A stretch of 51,372 nt of DNA from an uncultured Muribaculaceae bacterium (GCA_905233915.1 CAJOFM010000020.1:1-51372), one strand, 5' to 3'. Positions 42,330 through 51,243 are shown, counted from the stretch's first letter. Made by a program: numbers and translations. Notes: generated by a model from the sequence alone, not told the origin.

Positions 42330-45152
42330 ATGAAGAGAATTGTATCACTATTGTTAGTCGTGTGCTGCTTGATGCCTCTGACCCTGCATGGAGCTGTCAT
42401 CAATGGTATTCTTGTTGACTCGCAAGACACCACCGAGCTTATCGGGGCAACCGTTAAACTGCTCAAGGCGAGCAAGGACAGCACCATGGTTAAGGGAACG
42501 ACGACCGATGAAAACGGCGTGTTCAATATCAAGGGCGTGAAACAGGGTCACTACCTGCTGCGCTTTTCCTATATGGGTTATAATGATGTCATCAAGCATG
42601 TGTCCATCGGCGAGGATGGCCGCGATGTCAACATGGGCGTCATCACGATGGACCCTAACACCATTATGCTCAAGGAGACCGTTGTTGTGGGCGTGAAAAG
42701 CCCCATCACGGTCAAGGAGGACACCATCGAGTTTAATGCCGACACCTACAAGACCCAAGCCAATGCCGTTGTCGAGGACCTGCTGAAGCGCCTGCCTGGC
42801 GTGGAAGTGGGCACCGACGGCAAAATCACGGCCAACGGCAAGGAGGTAAAGAAAATCCTCATCGACGGCAAGGAGTTCTTCAGCGACGACCCGACGGTTG
42901 CCAGCAAGAACATCCCGGCCGACATGATCAACAAGCTACAGATCGTGGACCGCAAGAGCGACCTGGCCCGCCTGACCGGCGTTGACGATGGCGAGGACGA
43001 AACCGTCATCAACCTCACCGTCAAGAAAGGCATGAACAACGGCTGGTTTGGCACAGTCAACGCGGGCTACGGCACCGATGACCGCTATGCGGGCAACGTG
43101 ATGATCAACCACTTCCGCGACGGCAACCAGTTCACCATCCTGGGTGGCGGCAACAACGTCAACAACCTGGGCTTCGGCGACGGCGCCTCGGGCAGGTTCC
43201 AGCGCTTCGGCGGCGACCGTGGCGTGACCACGTCACAGTATGCCGGCATCAACTTCAACGTGGGCAGCAAGGAGGACGAGCACTTCCGTGTGGGCGGTGA
43301 CATCATGTACAGCCACAGCGACCGCGACACCCGCACCCGCACGGCACGCCAGTACCTGCTTCAAGACTCTACCAGTTACGAGGATGCCAACACGGTGGCC
43401 CGCGATAAGAGCCACAACCTGCGCGGAGACTTCCGCATCAAGTGGGAGGTGGACAGCAACAACACCATCGAATTCCGACCCAACTTCTCGTTCAATTTCA
43501 ACAAGAGCGAGCGCGGCGACACGTCAAGTCTGGTTGCCGGCGATGCTGCCAGGACCGCAGTCAACCGCAGTTTGAGCAACTTCTTCAACGACGGCAAGAG
43601 CTACGAGTGGGGCGCACGCCTGATTTACAACCACAAGGTTGCCAGTCACCCTGGCCGCAGTCAGAGCCTGATGCTCAACTACCGCTACAGCAATGTGCAC
43701 GAGGATGGTGACACCTACACCGACAATACCTACTATCTTGTTCCCGAGAAGAACCAGCTCATTGACCAGACGGCCAACAACCGCCGCAAGACCCATAACG
43801 TCACGGGCCGCATCTCATGGACCGAACCCCTGGGTGACGTCAAGAATGCCCGTTTCCTCGAGCTCTCCTATCGAGGCAACTACCGCTTCACCACGAGCGA
43901 CAAGATGGTCTATGACAACGAGCGCTTGGGCACTTGGCCCAACGGCACCATCACCGACTCGCTGTGGAACGAGCGCTTGAGCAACAGTTTCCGCAACACG
44001 TTCTTCAACCAAGAGTTCAGTGTTGGTTTCCGTCAGGTGCGCAAGGAATATAACCTGAACGTGGGTATTTCGGTCAACAGCGCCATGTCCAAGAGCAAGG
44101 ACCTCATCAACAGTGCCCGCAACATCAAGGAGCGTTGGGCATGGTCGGTGGCTCCCTATGCACGTTTCCGCTACAAGTTCACCGAGACGCGCAACCTCAA
44201 CTTCTTCTACCGCATGCGCGCCAACCAGCCCAGCATCAACCAGTTGCAGCCCGTTGCCGACGAGAGCAACCCCAAGAATATCATCATCGGTAATCCCGAG
44301 TTGAAGCCCACCTTCAACCACAACATCAACCTGAGGTTTGGCGACTTCGCCCAGGGCGCTCAGCGCAGCATCATGGCGATGATGAATGTGGACTTTGCTC
44401 AGAACAGCATCGTCTCGACCGTGACCACCGACGAACTGACTGGTAGCCGCACCACCAGTTACACCAACGTGGGCGGTGTGTGGAGTGCAATGGCAATGAA
44501 CATGTTGAGTTTCCCCTTCGGCGCCAGCAAGGTGTGGTATTTCACCAGCCACATGTTCACCCGTTATGGTGTCACCAAGAGTGTGACCGACGGTGTCGAG
44601 AATCGCAGCAACACGTGGTTCATCAACTATTCGCCCGGCTTGGCGTTCCGCAACAGTGTCTTTGACATCGAGTTGCGTCCCCGCTACAGTTTCCAGAACA
44701 CCACCACCTCGGCGCTCAAGTCCAATACACGCAACATTCACACCTGGGGCGGCAATTTCAACGGCACCTATTCGGCTCCCTTCGGTCTGGTCATCAGTAC
44801 CGACCTGCGTTACAGCACCACCAGCGGTTACAGCGCCGGTTACAACAGTGACCAGTGGATTTGGAACGGCTCGATTGCCTACCAGTTCCTGAAAGAGAAG
44901 CAGGCAGCCCTGACCATCTCGGTCTATGACATCCTGGGTCAGAGGAAGAACATCTTCCGCAACGTGACTGGCGACTACATCGAGGACGTCTTCTACAACT
45001 CCCTGGGACGCTACGGCATGGTGACCTTCACCTATCGCTTTAACACCTTCAAGAAGGGTGAGCAGCCCAAGGACCGCAACGCCGACCGTTGGGGAGGCCC
45101 CGGCCGCTTTGGCCCTCCGGGCGGAGGCCCTGGCGGACGACGTCCCTTCTAA
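42330..45152 (+). CDS. outer-membrane beta-barrel protein with an N-terminal carboxypeptidase-regulatory domain (TonB-receptor-like)
   Basis: The protein has 940 residues with a signal peptide (MKRIVSLLLVVCCLMPLTLHG). Residues about 22-105 are a CarboxypepD_reg-like beta domain (INGILVDSQDTTELIGATVK, TTDENGVFNIKGVKQGHYLLRF). A plug-like region follows (about 120-230: DTIEFNADTYKTQANAVVED, LLKRLPGVEVGTDGKITANG, KEVKKILIDGKEFFSDDP). The remainder is a barrel with many aromatic strands. The Gly/Pro-rich end (GGPGRFGPPGGGPGGRRPF) is a common tail of this 'outer membrane beta-barrel family'. There is no SusD neighbour, so it is not a classic SusC. The ligand is unknown. It is followed by a terminator. 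Confidence 0.92.
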   Translation: MKRIVSLLLVVCCLMPLTLHGAVINGILVDSQDTTELIGATVKLLKASKDSTMVKGTTTDENGVFNIKGVKQGHYLLRFSYMGYNDVIKHVSIGEDGRDVNMGVITMDPNTIMLKETVVVGVKSPITVKEDTIEFNADTYKTQANAVVEDLLKRLPGVEVGTDGKITANGKEVKKILIDGKEFFSDDPTVASKNIPADMINKLQIVDRKSDLARLTGVDDGEDETVINLTVKKGMNNGWFGTVNAGYGTDDRYAGNVMINHFRDGNQFTILGGGNNVNNLGFGDGASGRFQRFGGDRGVTTSQYAGINFNVGSKEDEHFRVGGDIMYSHSDRDTRTRTARQYLLQDSTSYEDANTVARDKSHNLRGDFRIKWEVDSNNTIEFRPNFSFNFNKSERGDTSSLVAGDAARTAVNRSLSNFFNDGKSYEWGARLIYNHKVASHPGRSQSLMLNYRYSNVHEDGDTYTDNTYYLVPEKNQLIDQTANNRRKTHNVTGRISWTEPLGDVKNARFLELSYRGNYRFTTSDKMVYDNERLGTWPNGTITDSLWNERLSNSFRNTFFNQEFSVGFRQVRKEYNLNVGISVNSAMSKSKDLINSARNIKERWAWSVAPYARFRYKFTETRNLNFFYRMRANQPSINQLQPVADESNPKNIIIGNPELKPTFNHNINLRFGDFAQGAQRSIMAMMNVDFAQNSIVSTVTTDELTGSRTTSYTNVGGVWSAMAMNMLSFPFGASKVWYFTSHMFTRYGVTKSVTDGVENRSNTWFINYSPGLAFRNSVFDIELRPRYSFQNTTTSALKSNTRNIHTWGGNFNGTYSAPFGLVISTDLRYSTTSGYSAGYNSDQWIWNGSIAYQFLKEKQAALTISVYDILGQRKNIFRNVTGDYIEDVFYNSLGRYGMVTFTYRFNTFKKGEQPKDRNADRWGGPGRFGPPGGGPGGRRPF

Positions 45153-45153
45153 T

Positions 45154-45202
45154 AGATAAGAGATAAAAGATAAAAGATAAGAGATAATAGTTAAGAGATA
45201 AT
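45154..45202 (+). repeat. 7-bp-period tandem repeat (AGATAAN)
   Basis: Seven heptamers (AGATAAG, AGATAAA, AGATAAA, AGATAAG, AGATAAT, AGTTAAG, AGATAAT) begin 1-2 nt after the outer-membrane gene's stop. The last units form one arm of the hairpin at 45196-45240. Confidence 0.85.
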
Positions 45203-45248
45203 AGATGTCCAGAGCAGCAATGGCTGGATGTCTATTATCTTTTATTTC
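45196..45248 (+). terminator. terminator of the outer-membrane protein gene
   Basis: AGATAATAGA...CC (45196-45210) pairs imperfectly with GG...TCTATTATCT (45226-45240), followed by TTTTATTT. Confidence 0.65.
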
Positions 45249-45250
45249 CC

Positions 45251-45283
45251 AACTATTAACTGTTAACTGATAACTGTTAACTA
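45251..45283 (+). repeat. 7-bp-period tandem repeat (AACTGTT)
   Basis: Heptamers AACTATT, AACTGTT, AACTGAT, AACTGTT and a partial fifth lie just before the next gene's -7 element TACCTTTG (45293-45300). They overlap where the -33 element would be. Confidence 0.75.
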
Positions 45284-45292
45284 AAAAAGCAC

Positions 45293-45300
45293 TACCTTTG
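45293..45300 (+). promoter_or_regulatory. -7 element of the gate-domain protein gene
   Basis: TACCTTTG 35 nt upstream of the ATG at 45335. The -33 region lies in the heptamer repeat and has no clear TTG. Confidence 0.5.
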
Positions 45301-45334
45301 CAGCTGCTAAAAAACCTTCTAACACAATATAGCA

Positions 45335-46528
45335 ATGAGAATACATAGAACGCATCGAATGAACATGTCCTTGACACGACGGTACATTCGGAGTTTGAAT
45401 AAGGCCCGCCACAAGCTGAGCGGCGTTATCTGCCTGTCGATCGTGGTGCTGCTGTTTGGCGGTCTTGCCGTGAAAATGGGCGCTGCCAACATGCTCAACA
45501 CCGTGATGCACACGGCCCATGACCTGTTGTTGAACACCTGTTTCTTCCTGATGGCCGTCTGCGTCATCACGGGTGCCATCGGCCGCCTGTTCGTCGAGTT
45601 TGGCGTCGTTGAACTGCTGGAGAAGGCATTGCGCCCGCTGATGAAGCCGCTGTTTAACCTGCCGGGCATGGCATCGCTAGGTGCAGTGCTGACCTTCCTG
45701 AGTGACAACCCAGCGATCATCACGCTGTCCCAGGACAAGCGCTTCGCCTCCCACTTCAAGAAATACCAGTATATCTCGCTGACCAACTTCGGCACCGCCT
45801 TCGGTATGGGCTTGATTGTCATCATCTTCATGATGGGTTACGGCTACTTCAAGGAGGCGCTCATTGGCTTGATTGGAGCCATCTTCGGCTGTATGGTGTC
45901 CACACGCCTGATGCAGTATTTCGTCAAGAAAACCCACCCCGAGTATGCCGAAGAGCCTGCCTGCGAGTTGACCGAGAGAGACCTGCAGGTGGAACACGAG
46001 GAGTACAAGTCGCTGTTCCTGCGCATCCTAAACTCGCTGCTTGACGGCGGACGCACGGGAGTTGACGTGGGCCTGGCAATTATTCCGGGCGTGATCATCA
46101 TCTCGTCGCTGGTAATGATCCTGACCTTCTCGGCCAGCGCCGACGGCACCTACACGGGTGCTGCCTATGAGGGCGTGGGCGTGTTGCCCTGGCTGGGTGA
46201 CAAAATCAGCATCGTGTTCAAGGTGCTATTCGGTTTTGAAGATCCGCATCTGATTGGTTTCCCCATTACCGCATTGGGCGCTGTGGGTGCTGCGCTGGGT
46301 CTGGTACCGAAGTTCATCCAGGAGGGATGGGCCGATGGTAACGCCATCGCGGTGTTTACGGCCATCGGCATGTGCTGGAGCGGTTTCTTGAGTACCCACA
46401 CGGCGATGCTCGACTCGATGCATTACCGCGAGCTCACGTCACGCGCCATCCTGTCGCACACGATAGGTGGCCTGTTCGCAGCCATCGTCGCCCACTGGCT
46501 CTACGTCCTCGTCATCCTCATTTTATAA
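45335..46528 (+). CDS. nucleoside-recognition (gate) domain membrane protein, CD0519-like
   Basis: The protein has 397 residues with about eight or nine hydrophobic segments, including LSGVICLSIVVLLFGGLAVK, LLNTCFFLMAVCVITGAIG, TNFGTAFGMGLIVIIFMMGY, VGLAIIPGVIIISSLVMILT and ILSHTIGGLFAAIVAHWLYV. A cytosolic acidic loop with EEPACELTERDLQVEHEEYK separates the halves. The pattern FLSDNPAIITLSQDKRF followed by a helix pair is characteristic of the gate-domain family of membrane proteins (CD0519/CD1768 type). The substrate is unknown. It converges with gldE, 15 nt apart at the stops. Confidence 0.85.
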   Translation: MRIHRTHRMNMSLTRRYIRSLNKARHKLSGVICLSIVVLLFGGLAVKMGAANMLNTVMHTAHDLLLNTCFFLMAVCVITGAIGRLFVEFGVVELLEKALRPLMKPLFNLPGMASLGAVLTFLSDNPAIITLSQDKRFASHFKKYQYISLTNFGTAFGMGLIVIIFMMGYGYFKEALIGLIGAIFGCMVSTRLMQYFVKKTHPEYAEEPACELTERDLQVEHEEYKSLFLRILNSLLDGGRTGVDVGLAIIPGVIIISSLVMILTFSASADGTYTGAAYEGVGVLPWLGDKISIVFKVLFGFEDPHLIGFPITALGAVGAALGLVPKFIQEGWADGNAIAVFTAIGMCWSGFLSTHTAMLDSMHYRELTSRAILSHTIGGLFAAIVAHWLYVLVILIL

Positions 46529-46543
46529 ACGGACTCGTCGTTT

Positions 46544-47887
46544 TTAAGCGGATTCGTTGTTGGAGGCCAGGGTGACCTTGACCTTGGCGATACGGTACTT
46601 AATGACCTTGATGACGGTGAAGGTGAAGCGGCCGTGTTCAACGACCTCCTTCTCCTTGAGGAAGTCGCCCTTGAGGTCAAGCAGGAAACCGGCGATGGTC
46701 TCGGCCTCCTGGGCATGCTCGCCTAGCTCGTCCTCGTCGATGTCGAGAACGCGGGCAAAGTCGCTCAACAACGTCTTGCCGTCAAAAATCCACGTGTCCT
46801 GACTGATGCGGTTATAGAATTTCTCCTCGGTGTCATACTCGTCGTCGATGTCGCCCACGATTTCCTCGAGCACGTCCTCGAGGGTGGCAATGCCCTGGGT
46901 GCAGCCATACTCATCGACGATGATGGCCATGTGCATCTTCTTGCGGCGGAAATCCTCAAGCAGGTCGTCGAGCATGCGGGTCTCGGGTACGAAATAGGCG
47001 GGCCTGAGCAGCGTCTGCCACTTGAAGGTGTTGTCACGGTGCCCGATGTAGGGCAACAAGTCCTTGGCATAGAGGATGCCCTTGATGTTGTCGGGGGTCT
47101 CCTGATAGACAGGCATGCGCGAGTAGCCGGTCTCGATAACCTTACGGACAACGGCATCGAAGTCATCCTCAATGTCGATATCGACGACATCGACGCGGGG
47201 ACGCATGATGTCGCTCACCGTCTTGTCACCAAAGGAGAGGATGCCCTCGAGCAACTCCTTGTCATCTGGGTCCTTGACCTCGCTCACCTCGAGGGCGCGC
47301 GTGAGGTCATCGACCGAGAGTTCCTCGGTCTGCGACGGCACAACCTTGTTGACGAGGCTTGTGGAGCGCACCAGCAGGGCCGTCAGCGGGGAGAACAGCT
47401 TAACAGCAGCCTTGAGCGGTGCCGATGCCATAGCGGCAAAGCGCGTATTGTAGTTGGTGGCATAGAGTTTCGGGATAATTTCGCCGAAGAGCAGGATGAG
47501 GAAGGTGAGTATGACGGTCTGGACAATGAAATCCAGGACCGTACTGTTGAAGTCAAAGATTTGGTTCATCGCGTAGTTCAACACGATGGCAATCATGATA
47601 TTGACCAGGTTGTTGCCCACGAGGATGGTGGCGAGCAACTTCTCGGGGGTAGCGAGGAGTTCGCGCACACGCTCGCGACGATGCGTGTCGGGGATATCGT
47701 CAACGTCGGCAGGACGCAACGAGAAATAGGCTATCTCACTGCCGGAGTTAAATGCCGAGAGGAAGAGTCCCAGCAGTGCAACGATGATGGCGATGATGCT
47801 TCCAGTAGTGGGAGCGTTAAGAGTGACAAGCGGGTAGTTTGCCGAACAGAGTAGTGTCAATAGACACGATAACGGGTCAGGATCCAA
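46544..47887 (-). CDS. gldE: GldE-type HlyC/CorC (CNNM) membrane protein
   Basis: The protein has about 447 residues from a TTG at 47887 (MDPDPLSCLLTLL). The frame is open to a TTG at 47920, but that codon lies in the -7 element (47918-47925), so it is upstream of the transcript. No ATG occurs for about 110 residues, and the DPDP start matches GldE. A DUF21/CNNM membrane domain (about 35-190, LFLSAFNSGSEIAYFSL) is followed by two CBS domains (MRPRVDVVDI..., LRPAYFVPETRML) and a CorC_HlyC domain (about 350-435, HAQEAETIAGFLLDLKGDFL). GldE is part of the gliding/T9SS neighbourhood in Bacteroidota and may also affect Mg2+ or other divalent transport. Confidence 0.88.
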   Translation of the reverse strand: MDPDPLSCLLTLLCSANYPLVTLNAPTTGSIIAIIVALLGLFLSAFNSGSEIAYFSLRPADVDDIPDTHRRERVRELLATPEKLLATILVGNNLVNIMIAIVLNYAMNQIFDFNSTVLDFIVQTVILTFLILLFGEIIPKLYATNYNTRFAAMASAPLKAAVKLFSPLTALLVRSTSLVNKVVPSQTEELSVDDLTRALEVSEVKDPDDKELLEGILSFGDKTVSDIMRPRVDVVDIDIEDDFDAVVRKVIETGYSRMPVYQETPDNIKGILYAKDLLPYIGHRDNTFKWQTLLRPAYFVPETRMLDDLLEDFRRKKMHMAIIVDEYGCTQGIATLEDVLEEIVGDIDDEYDTEEKFYNRISQDTWIFDGKTLLSDFARVLDIDEDELGEHAQEAETIAGFLLDLKGDFLKEKEVVEHGRFTFTVIKVIKYRIAKVKVTLASNNESA

Positions 47888-47917
47888 AATAAAAAGTCGA
47901 TTTGTTGAATAATGCGA

Positions 47918-47948
47918 CAAAGATAGTGCAAGTCATGCACAGAACAAA
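47918..47948 (-). promoter_or_regulatory. promoter of gldE
   Basis: TATCTTTG (47918-47925, minus) with TTTG 19 nt upstream (47945-47948). It fixes the start of the gldE frame to 47887. Confidence 0.6.
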
Positions 47949-48010
47949 ATGAAAGACGAAGTTTTTCATTTTTTATGCCATGATGCAGCCTATCTTCAAC
48001 GACTGTTAGA

Positions 48011-48150
48011 GGTTAGAGGTTAAAGGTTACTGGTTAAAGGTTACTGGTTAGAGGTTACTGGTTAAAGGTTACTGGTTAGAGGTTACTGGTTAAAGGTTAC
48101 TGGTTAGAGGTTAAGGGTTAAGGGTTAAAGGTTAGGGGTTAGGGGTTAAG
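48011..48150 (+). repeat. 7-bp-period tandem repeat, 20 units of GGTTANN
   Basis: Twenty uninterrupted heptamers of the form GGTTA plus two variable bases (AGA, AAA, ACT, AAG, AGG endings) fill most of the gap between gldE and the surface protein. The middle units alternate in a fourteen-base and twenty-eight-base higher order (ACT after AAA or AGA). The array is telomere-like in look and G-rich on the plus strand. The rest of the gap (47949-48010) shows nothing recognised. Confidence 0.93.
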
Positions 48151-48169
48151 GGGGTGATGAATAACAAAA

Positions 48170-48204
48170 TAAAAAATCAGGCGGCCCGTAGTGGGTCGCC
48201 TGAC
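48170..48204 (-). terminator. terminator of the large surface protein gene
   Basis: On the minus strand TCAGGCG-ACCC pairs with GGG-C-CGCCTGA (48177-48203) and is followed by TTTTTT (48171-48176). A second small hairpin (AAACCC...GGGGTTT) lies at 48213-48231, nearer the stop. Confidence 0.8.
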
Positions 48205-48249
48205 TTTTATTTAAACCCGTATGAGGGGTTTAAGACTTACTGTCAGTGA

Positions 48250-50412
48250 TTACTGCATCACCTTAACAGCTACCTGAGTGCCGTCGGTGAAGGTGTAAAC
48301 GCTGATGCAGATGCCGTTAGCCTCCTGCATCTCCTGACCAGCGAGGTTGAAGTAGCGTACGCCAGCAAGAGTCTTGTCAGCGAAGAGCTCCTCAACGCTG
48401 GTAGCGTCAGCAACGGTGAAGCCATCGAAGGTGTGATCACTATCGGTCTTACCAGGAGCAACTGCATAAGCATCGATCATGTAAGTACCAGGAGTGGTGT
48501 AGATCAACTCACCGGTGTACTCCATGTAGATAACGTTACCCTCATCATCGGTGGGATACTCATAGGTCCACTGCTGGGTCTCCTCGTTGTAGGTACCAAC
48601 ACCAATTGCGTAGTAGATGGTAGCATCGGGATCAGCTGCAGCGTTCTCGAGAGTGATGTGGTACTCATTGTGGTAAGCGTGAGGACCGTCCCAAATTACC
48701 TCGTTGTACTTCTGGGTGCTGGGAGCAGCGGTCTTGCCCTGAGGAGCAACGTAAGCGGGAATCTGAACATAGCTTTCGCCATTGTTGATGCCGGGATAGT
48801 CATCGGCAGCATCCTTTGCAGAAGCCCAGTAGCTTACAGTCTGTACGTCAGCAGTCTGAGGTACACTGTAAGAAGCCTCGCCATCACCAGTTACGGTGTA
48901 CTCGGTGGGAGTGCCATCAGCACCGTAAACAATTACGTGCAGGGTAACCTCACCATCACCAGTAGCTACGATGTCATAGCTGTGGGTGGTCTCGTTCAAA
49001 CCAGCTTCGATCTCGGGAGCAGCGGTAGTGGTCTCGGCTTTCTCCCAAGTGCGATCAACGCCATCAAACGTCTTGTCATTGTAATAGGGAGCCTTAGCGG
49101 TAGCGACGAGAGTGAAGGTACCATAGTGAGGCAGCTCGATGTCGCCTTCCTTACCATTGATGTTGAAGACCTCACGAACCTCGGTGCAGGTGATGGTCAG
49201 GGTAACACCCTCCTCATTACCAGAGTAAAGAACGTGAACCTTACCGGTTTCCTGATCTACAGCGCTGAAGCTGATGTCACCAGCGAGAGTGCCATAAGCC
49301 TTAGCGGCAACGGTGGTGCTGTTGGTAGCTTCGCTAGCAATGTAACCAGCGGTCTCATTCCAAGCATTAACCACTACAGTCTGAGTAGCATCGTAGATGG
49401 GCTCTACAATCAGGCCATCATAAGCCTCGCCGTCAACGAGAACCTCATAGCGGGTAGCACCCTCGATGTTGATCACAACGGAACCGTCAGAAAGGGTCTC
49501 GAAGGTGATCACGGGCTTGGCAGCGGTGGGCTGAGCGATGGTGTAAGTCTCGCTGTCCTCGAGCTTGCCAGTGTAACCATTGCAGGTTACGGTAGCAACT
49601 ACCTCATAGGTACCGTAATCGGGCTCTTCACCCAGAACTACATAACCATCCTCAACGGTAGCAGGCTCACCATTAACGGTTACGTTCAGAACGTAGCCCT
49701 CGGGAGCGTCAGTTACGGTAACGGGCACCTTGTAGCCATCAAGCGCACCAAGATCAACAGAACCAGTGATCTCGGGATCCTGGGCGGGAGTGTAGTTAGC
49801 GTTCTTGATCTTCAGAACCATCGGGCCCTGTACGTGGTCACCCTGTGAACCATCGCTGTAAGACCAGAAGAGCTGGAAGTTGTCAGTAGCGGTGAGCTCA
49901 AGAGTTGCGAACTCCTCGTCCCAACCCTCAACAGCAGCAACCTGGATGTTGAACAGAGTTGCCTCAACACCTTGACCACTGTAATAAGCGTACTCATCAC
50001 CCATGAAAATGTCGTTACCACCCATGCTTACGAACAGGGTACGATAACCGCCATCCTTAAAGGAGTCGGAAACGTCCTGCGACATCTCGGTAGCAACAAT
50101 ACCCTTCATGAAGTAAACCCAGTTCGGCTGACGGGGAGTACCTGCGTTCTGCTGCTTAACATAAACCCTCTGGTCATTGATTACGTTGTGCTCTGCATCG
50201 TACATAACCCACTGGAGCTGGCCACCGAGGATTGCGGAGCCACCATCAGCGATAATGTTGATGTTAACGGAAACGCCAGGATCATTCTGACCAAGGTCAG
50301 CAGGAGTTACCTCAACCTCATCAACGTTGAAACCGAAAATGGGGTTGTTACCTGCAGCAGCGGTCAAAGCCACTGCAAACAGCGTTGCTAATGTAAATAA
50401 AACTTTCTTCAT
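48250..50412 (-). CDS. large acidic surface-type protein with Ig-like repeats and a T9SS-type C-terminus
   Basis: The protein has 720 residues with a signal peptide (MKKVLFTLATLFAVALTAAAG). The mature part is very acidic and Thr/Val/Tyr-rich. An N-terminal cohesin- or lectin-like region (to about 210) is followed by repeated Ig-like strand blocks (TAAKPVITFETLSDGSVVI, TAAPEIEAGLNETTHSYDIV) and a chitobiase-like DATIYYAIGVGTY...YTGELIYTTPGTYMIDAYA block. The C-terminus (LAGVRYFNLAGQEMQEANG then ICISVYTFTDGTQVAVKVMQ) resembles T9SS/Por sorting domains that carry proteins to the surface. The codons are more A/T-ending than in its neighbours, fitting high expression. Function is unknown. A leader of about 340 nt precedes it. 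Confidence 0.85.
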   Translation of the reverse strand: MKKVLFTLATLFAVALTAAAGNNPIFGFNVDEVEVTPADLGQNDPGVSVNINIIADGGSAILGGQLQWVMYDAEHNVINDQRVYVKQQNAGTPRQPNWVYFMKGIVATEMSQDVSDSFKDGGYRTLFVSMGGNDIFMGDEYAYYSGQGVEATLFNIQVAAVEGWDEEFATLELTATDNFQLFWSYSDGSQGDHVQGPMVLKIKNANYTPAQDPEITGSVDLGALDGYKVPVTVTDAPEGYVLNVTVNGEPATVEDGYVVLGEEPDYGTYEVVATVTCNGYTGKLEDSETYTIAQPTAAKPVITFETLSDGSVVINIEGATRYEVLVDGEAYDGLIVEPIYDATQTVVVNAWNETAGYIASEATNSTTVAAKAYGTLAGDISFSAVDQETGKVHVLYSGNEEGVTLTITCTEVREVFNINGKEGDIELPHYGTFTLVATAKAPYYNDKTFDGVDRTWEKAETTTAAPEIEAGLNETTHSYDIVATGDGEVTLHVIVYGADGTPTEYTVTGDGEASYSVPQTADVQTVSYWASAKDAADDYPGINNGESYVQIPAYVAPQGKTAAPSTQKYNEVIWDGPHAYHNEYHITLENAAADPDATIYYAIGVGTYNEETQQWTYEYPTDDEGNVIYMEYTGELIYTTPGTYMIDAYAVAPGKTDSDHTFDGFTVADATSVEELFADKTLAGVRYFNLAGQEMQEANGICISVYTFTDGTQVAVKVMQ

Positions 50413-50750
50413 AAAAAGATTAATTTAAATTAATAATTATAAAGTGAATAAATCCTAAAATTCATTTTTGCATAAAAGAAAATCGTTTCGAGTCGAGAAT
50501 AGTTCTAATTTTTAAGGGTTCTTGGAATTACTTAAGACTATCAATTTAATAAACCTGATTTGGATATAATCATTTCGTGTTAAACAATATCTTCTCGCCT
50601 AGTAATGTAAATATCTTCCACATGAGAATATAATACCTCGTGACGTCTCGCCCACTGGGCTAAACGACTGAGGCTAAGGGTCAAACCACACGTTTTTACA
50701 CGTTTTTTCATCATGTTAGACTATTGATATAGCTATATATTACCGGTTAA
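50413..50750 (-). other. long 5' leader of the surface protein gene
   Basis: The only good promoter match upstream of the gene is at 50758-50788, so about 340 nt are transcribed ahead of the start codon. The leader is AU-rich near the gene and more GC-rich near 50630-50690 (CGTGACGTCTCGCCCACTGG on the plus strand), where stems are possible. A 17-codon frame (50570-50623, MWKIFTLLGEKILFNTK) could be a leader peptide. I do not recognise a riboswitch class. Confidence 0.4.
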
Positions 50751-50757
50751 TGTGTTG

Positions 50758-50788
50758 CAAAGATAACACATATTCTGGAACCGACAAA
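50758..50788 (-). promoter_or_regulatory. promoter of the large surface protein gene
   Basis: TATCTTTG (50758-50765, minus) with TTTG 19 nt upstream (50785-50788), a strong match to the Bacteroidota consensus. A long A/T-run follows upstream. From 50789 to 50931 I see nothing else. Confidence 0.65.
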
Positions 50789-50931
50789 AAAAATCAAAAA
50801 AAAAATGGAAAAACCAGTTCTCGCTTATTCCCAAGCACGAAACACCAATTGCTAGGCTACAATTACAGGCTCCAGGCGCTTAAACGAGTGTTTTCAACAC
50901 CTATTCAACGAACTCACAATCTGTTAAACAA

Positions 50932-51055
50932 TTTCCCCTCTTAGACAAGGGGGTGCCGCGGGAGCGGCGGGGGCGTTGATACTGTCTAGAGGTCTAATCA
51001 TACTCCTCCGGCGCTTCGCGCCACCTCCACAATCTTAGGGGAGGAGTTGACACAC
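50932..51055. repeat. GC-rich palindromic intergenic repeat
   Basis: The stretch contains several inverted blocks: CCCCTCTTAGACAAGGGGG, CCGCGGGAGCGGCGG, GGCGCTTCGCGCC and CTCCTCC...GGGGAGGAG. It has no reading frame of note. It resembles dispersed structured repeats common in Bacteroidales genomes and the shorter element at 1395-1480. Confidence 0.6.
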
Positions 51056-51074
51056 AGCACTTTATTAGCATCTA

Positions 51075-51212
51075 AAAGTGTCCGTTAAAAACGCATTGGT
51101 GCAGAAGCCGCAGGACGTAGGGCCTCGCCTTGGCGTGGCCGCAAAGTGTCTGTTAAAAACACATTGGTGCAGAAACCGCAGGACGTAGGGCCTCGCCTTG
51201 GCGTGGCCGCAA
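51075..51212 (+). repeat. two tandem 68-bp direct repeats with internal palindrome
   Basis: Copies at 51075-51142 and 51143-51210 differ at only a few positions (for example CCGTTAAAAACGCA against CTGTTAAAAACACA). Each carries GGCC-T-CGCC-TT-GGCG-T-GGCC, an imperfect palindrome able to fold into a hairpin. There is no spacer between copies, so this is not a CRISPR. Confidence 0.9.
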
Positions 51213-51243
51213 TGAGGCATGTAGTATATCTAATGCGGATTAC

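Noticed and set aside
43815..45377. 520-codon open frame on the minus strand opposite the outer-membrane barrel gene
   Set aside because: The plus-strand gene has a signal peptide, plug and barrel features. The antisense product has the Val/Gly/His-rich composition of a shadow frame.
51075..51212. Possible CRISPR array
   Set aside because: There are only two repeat copies, directly adjoining, with no spacers and no cas genes.
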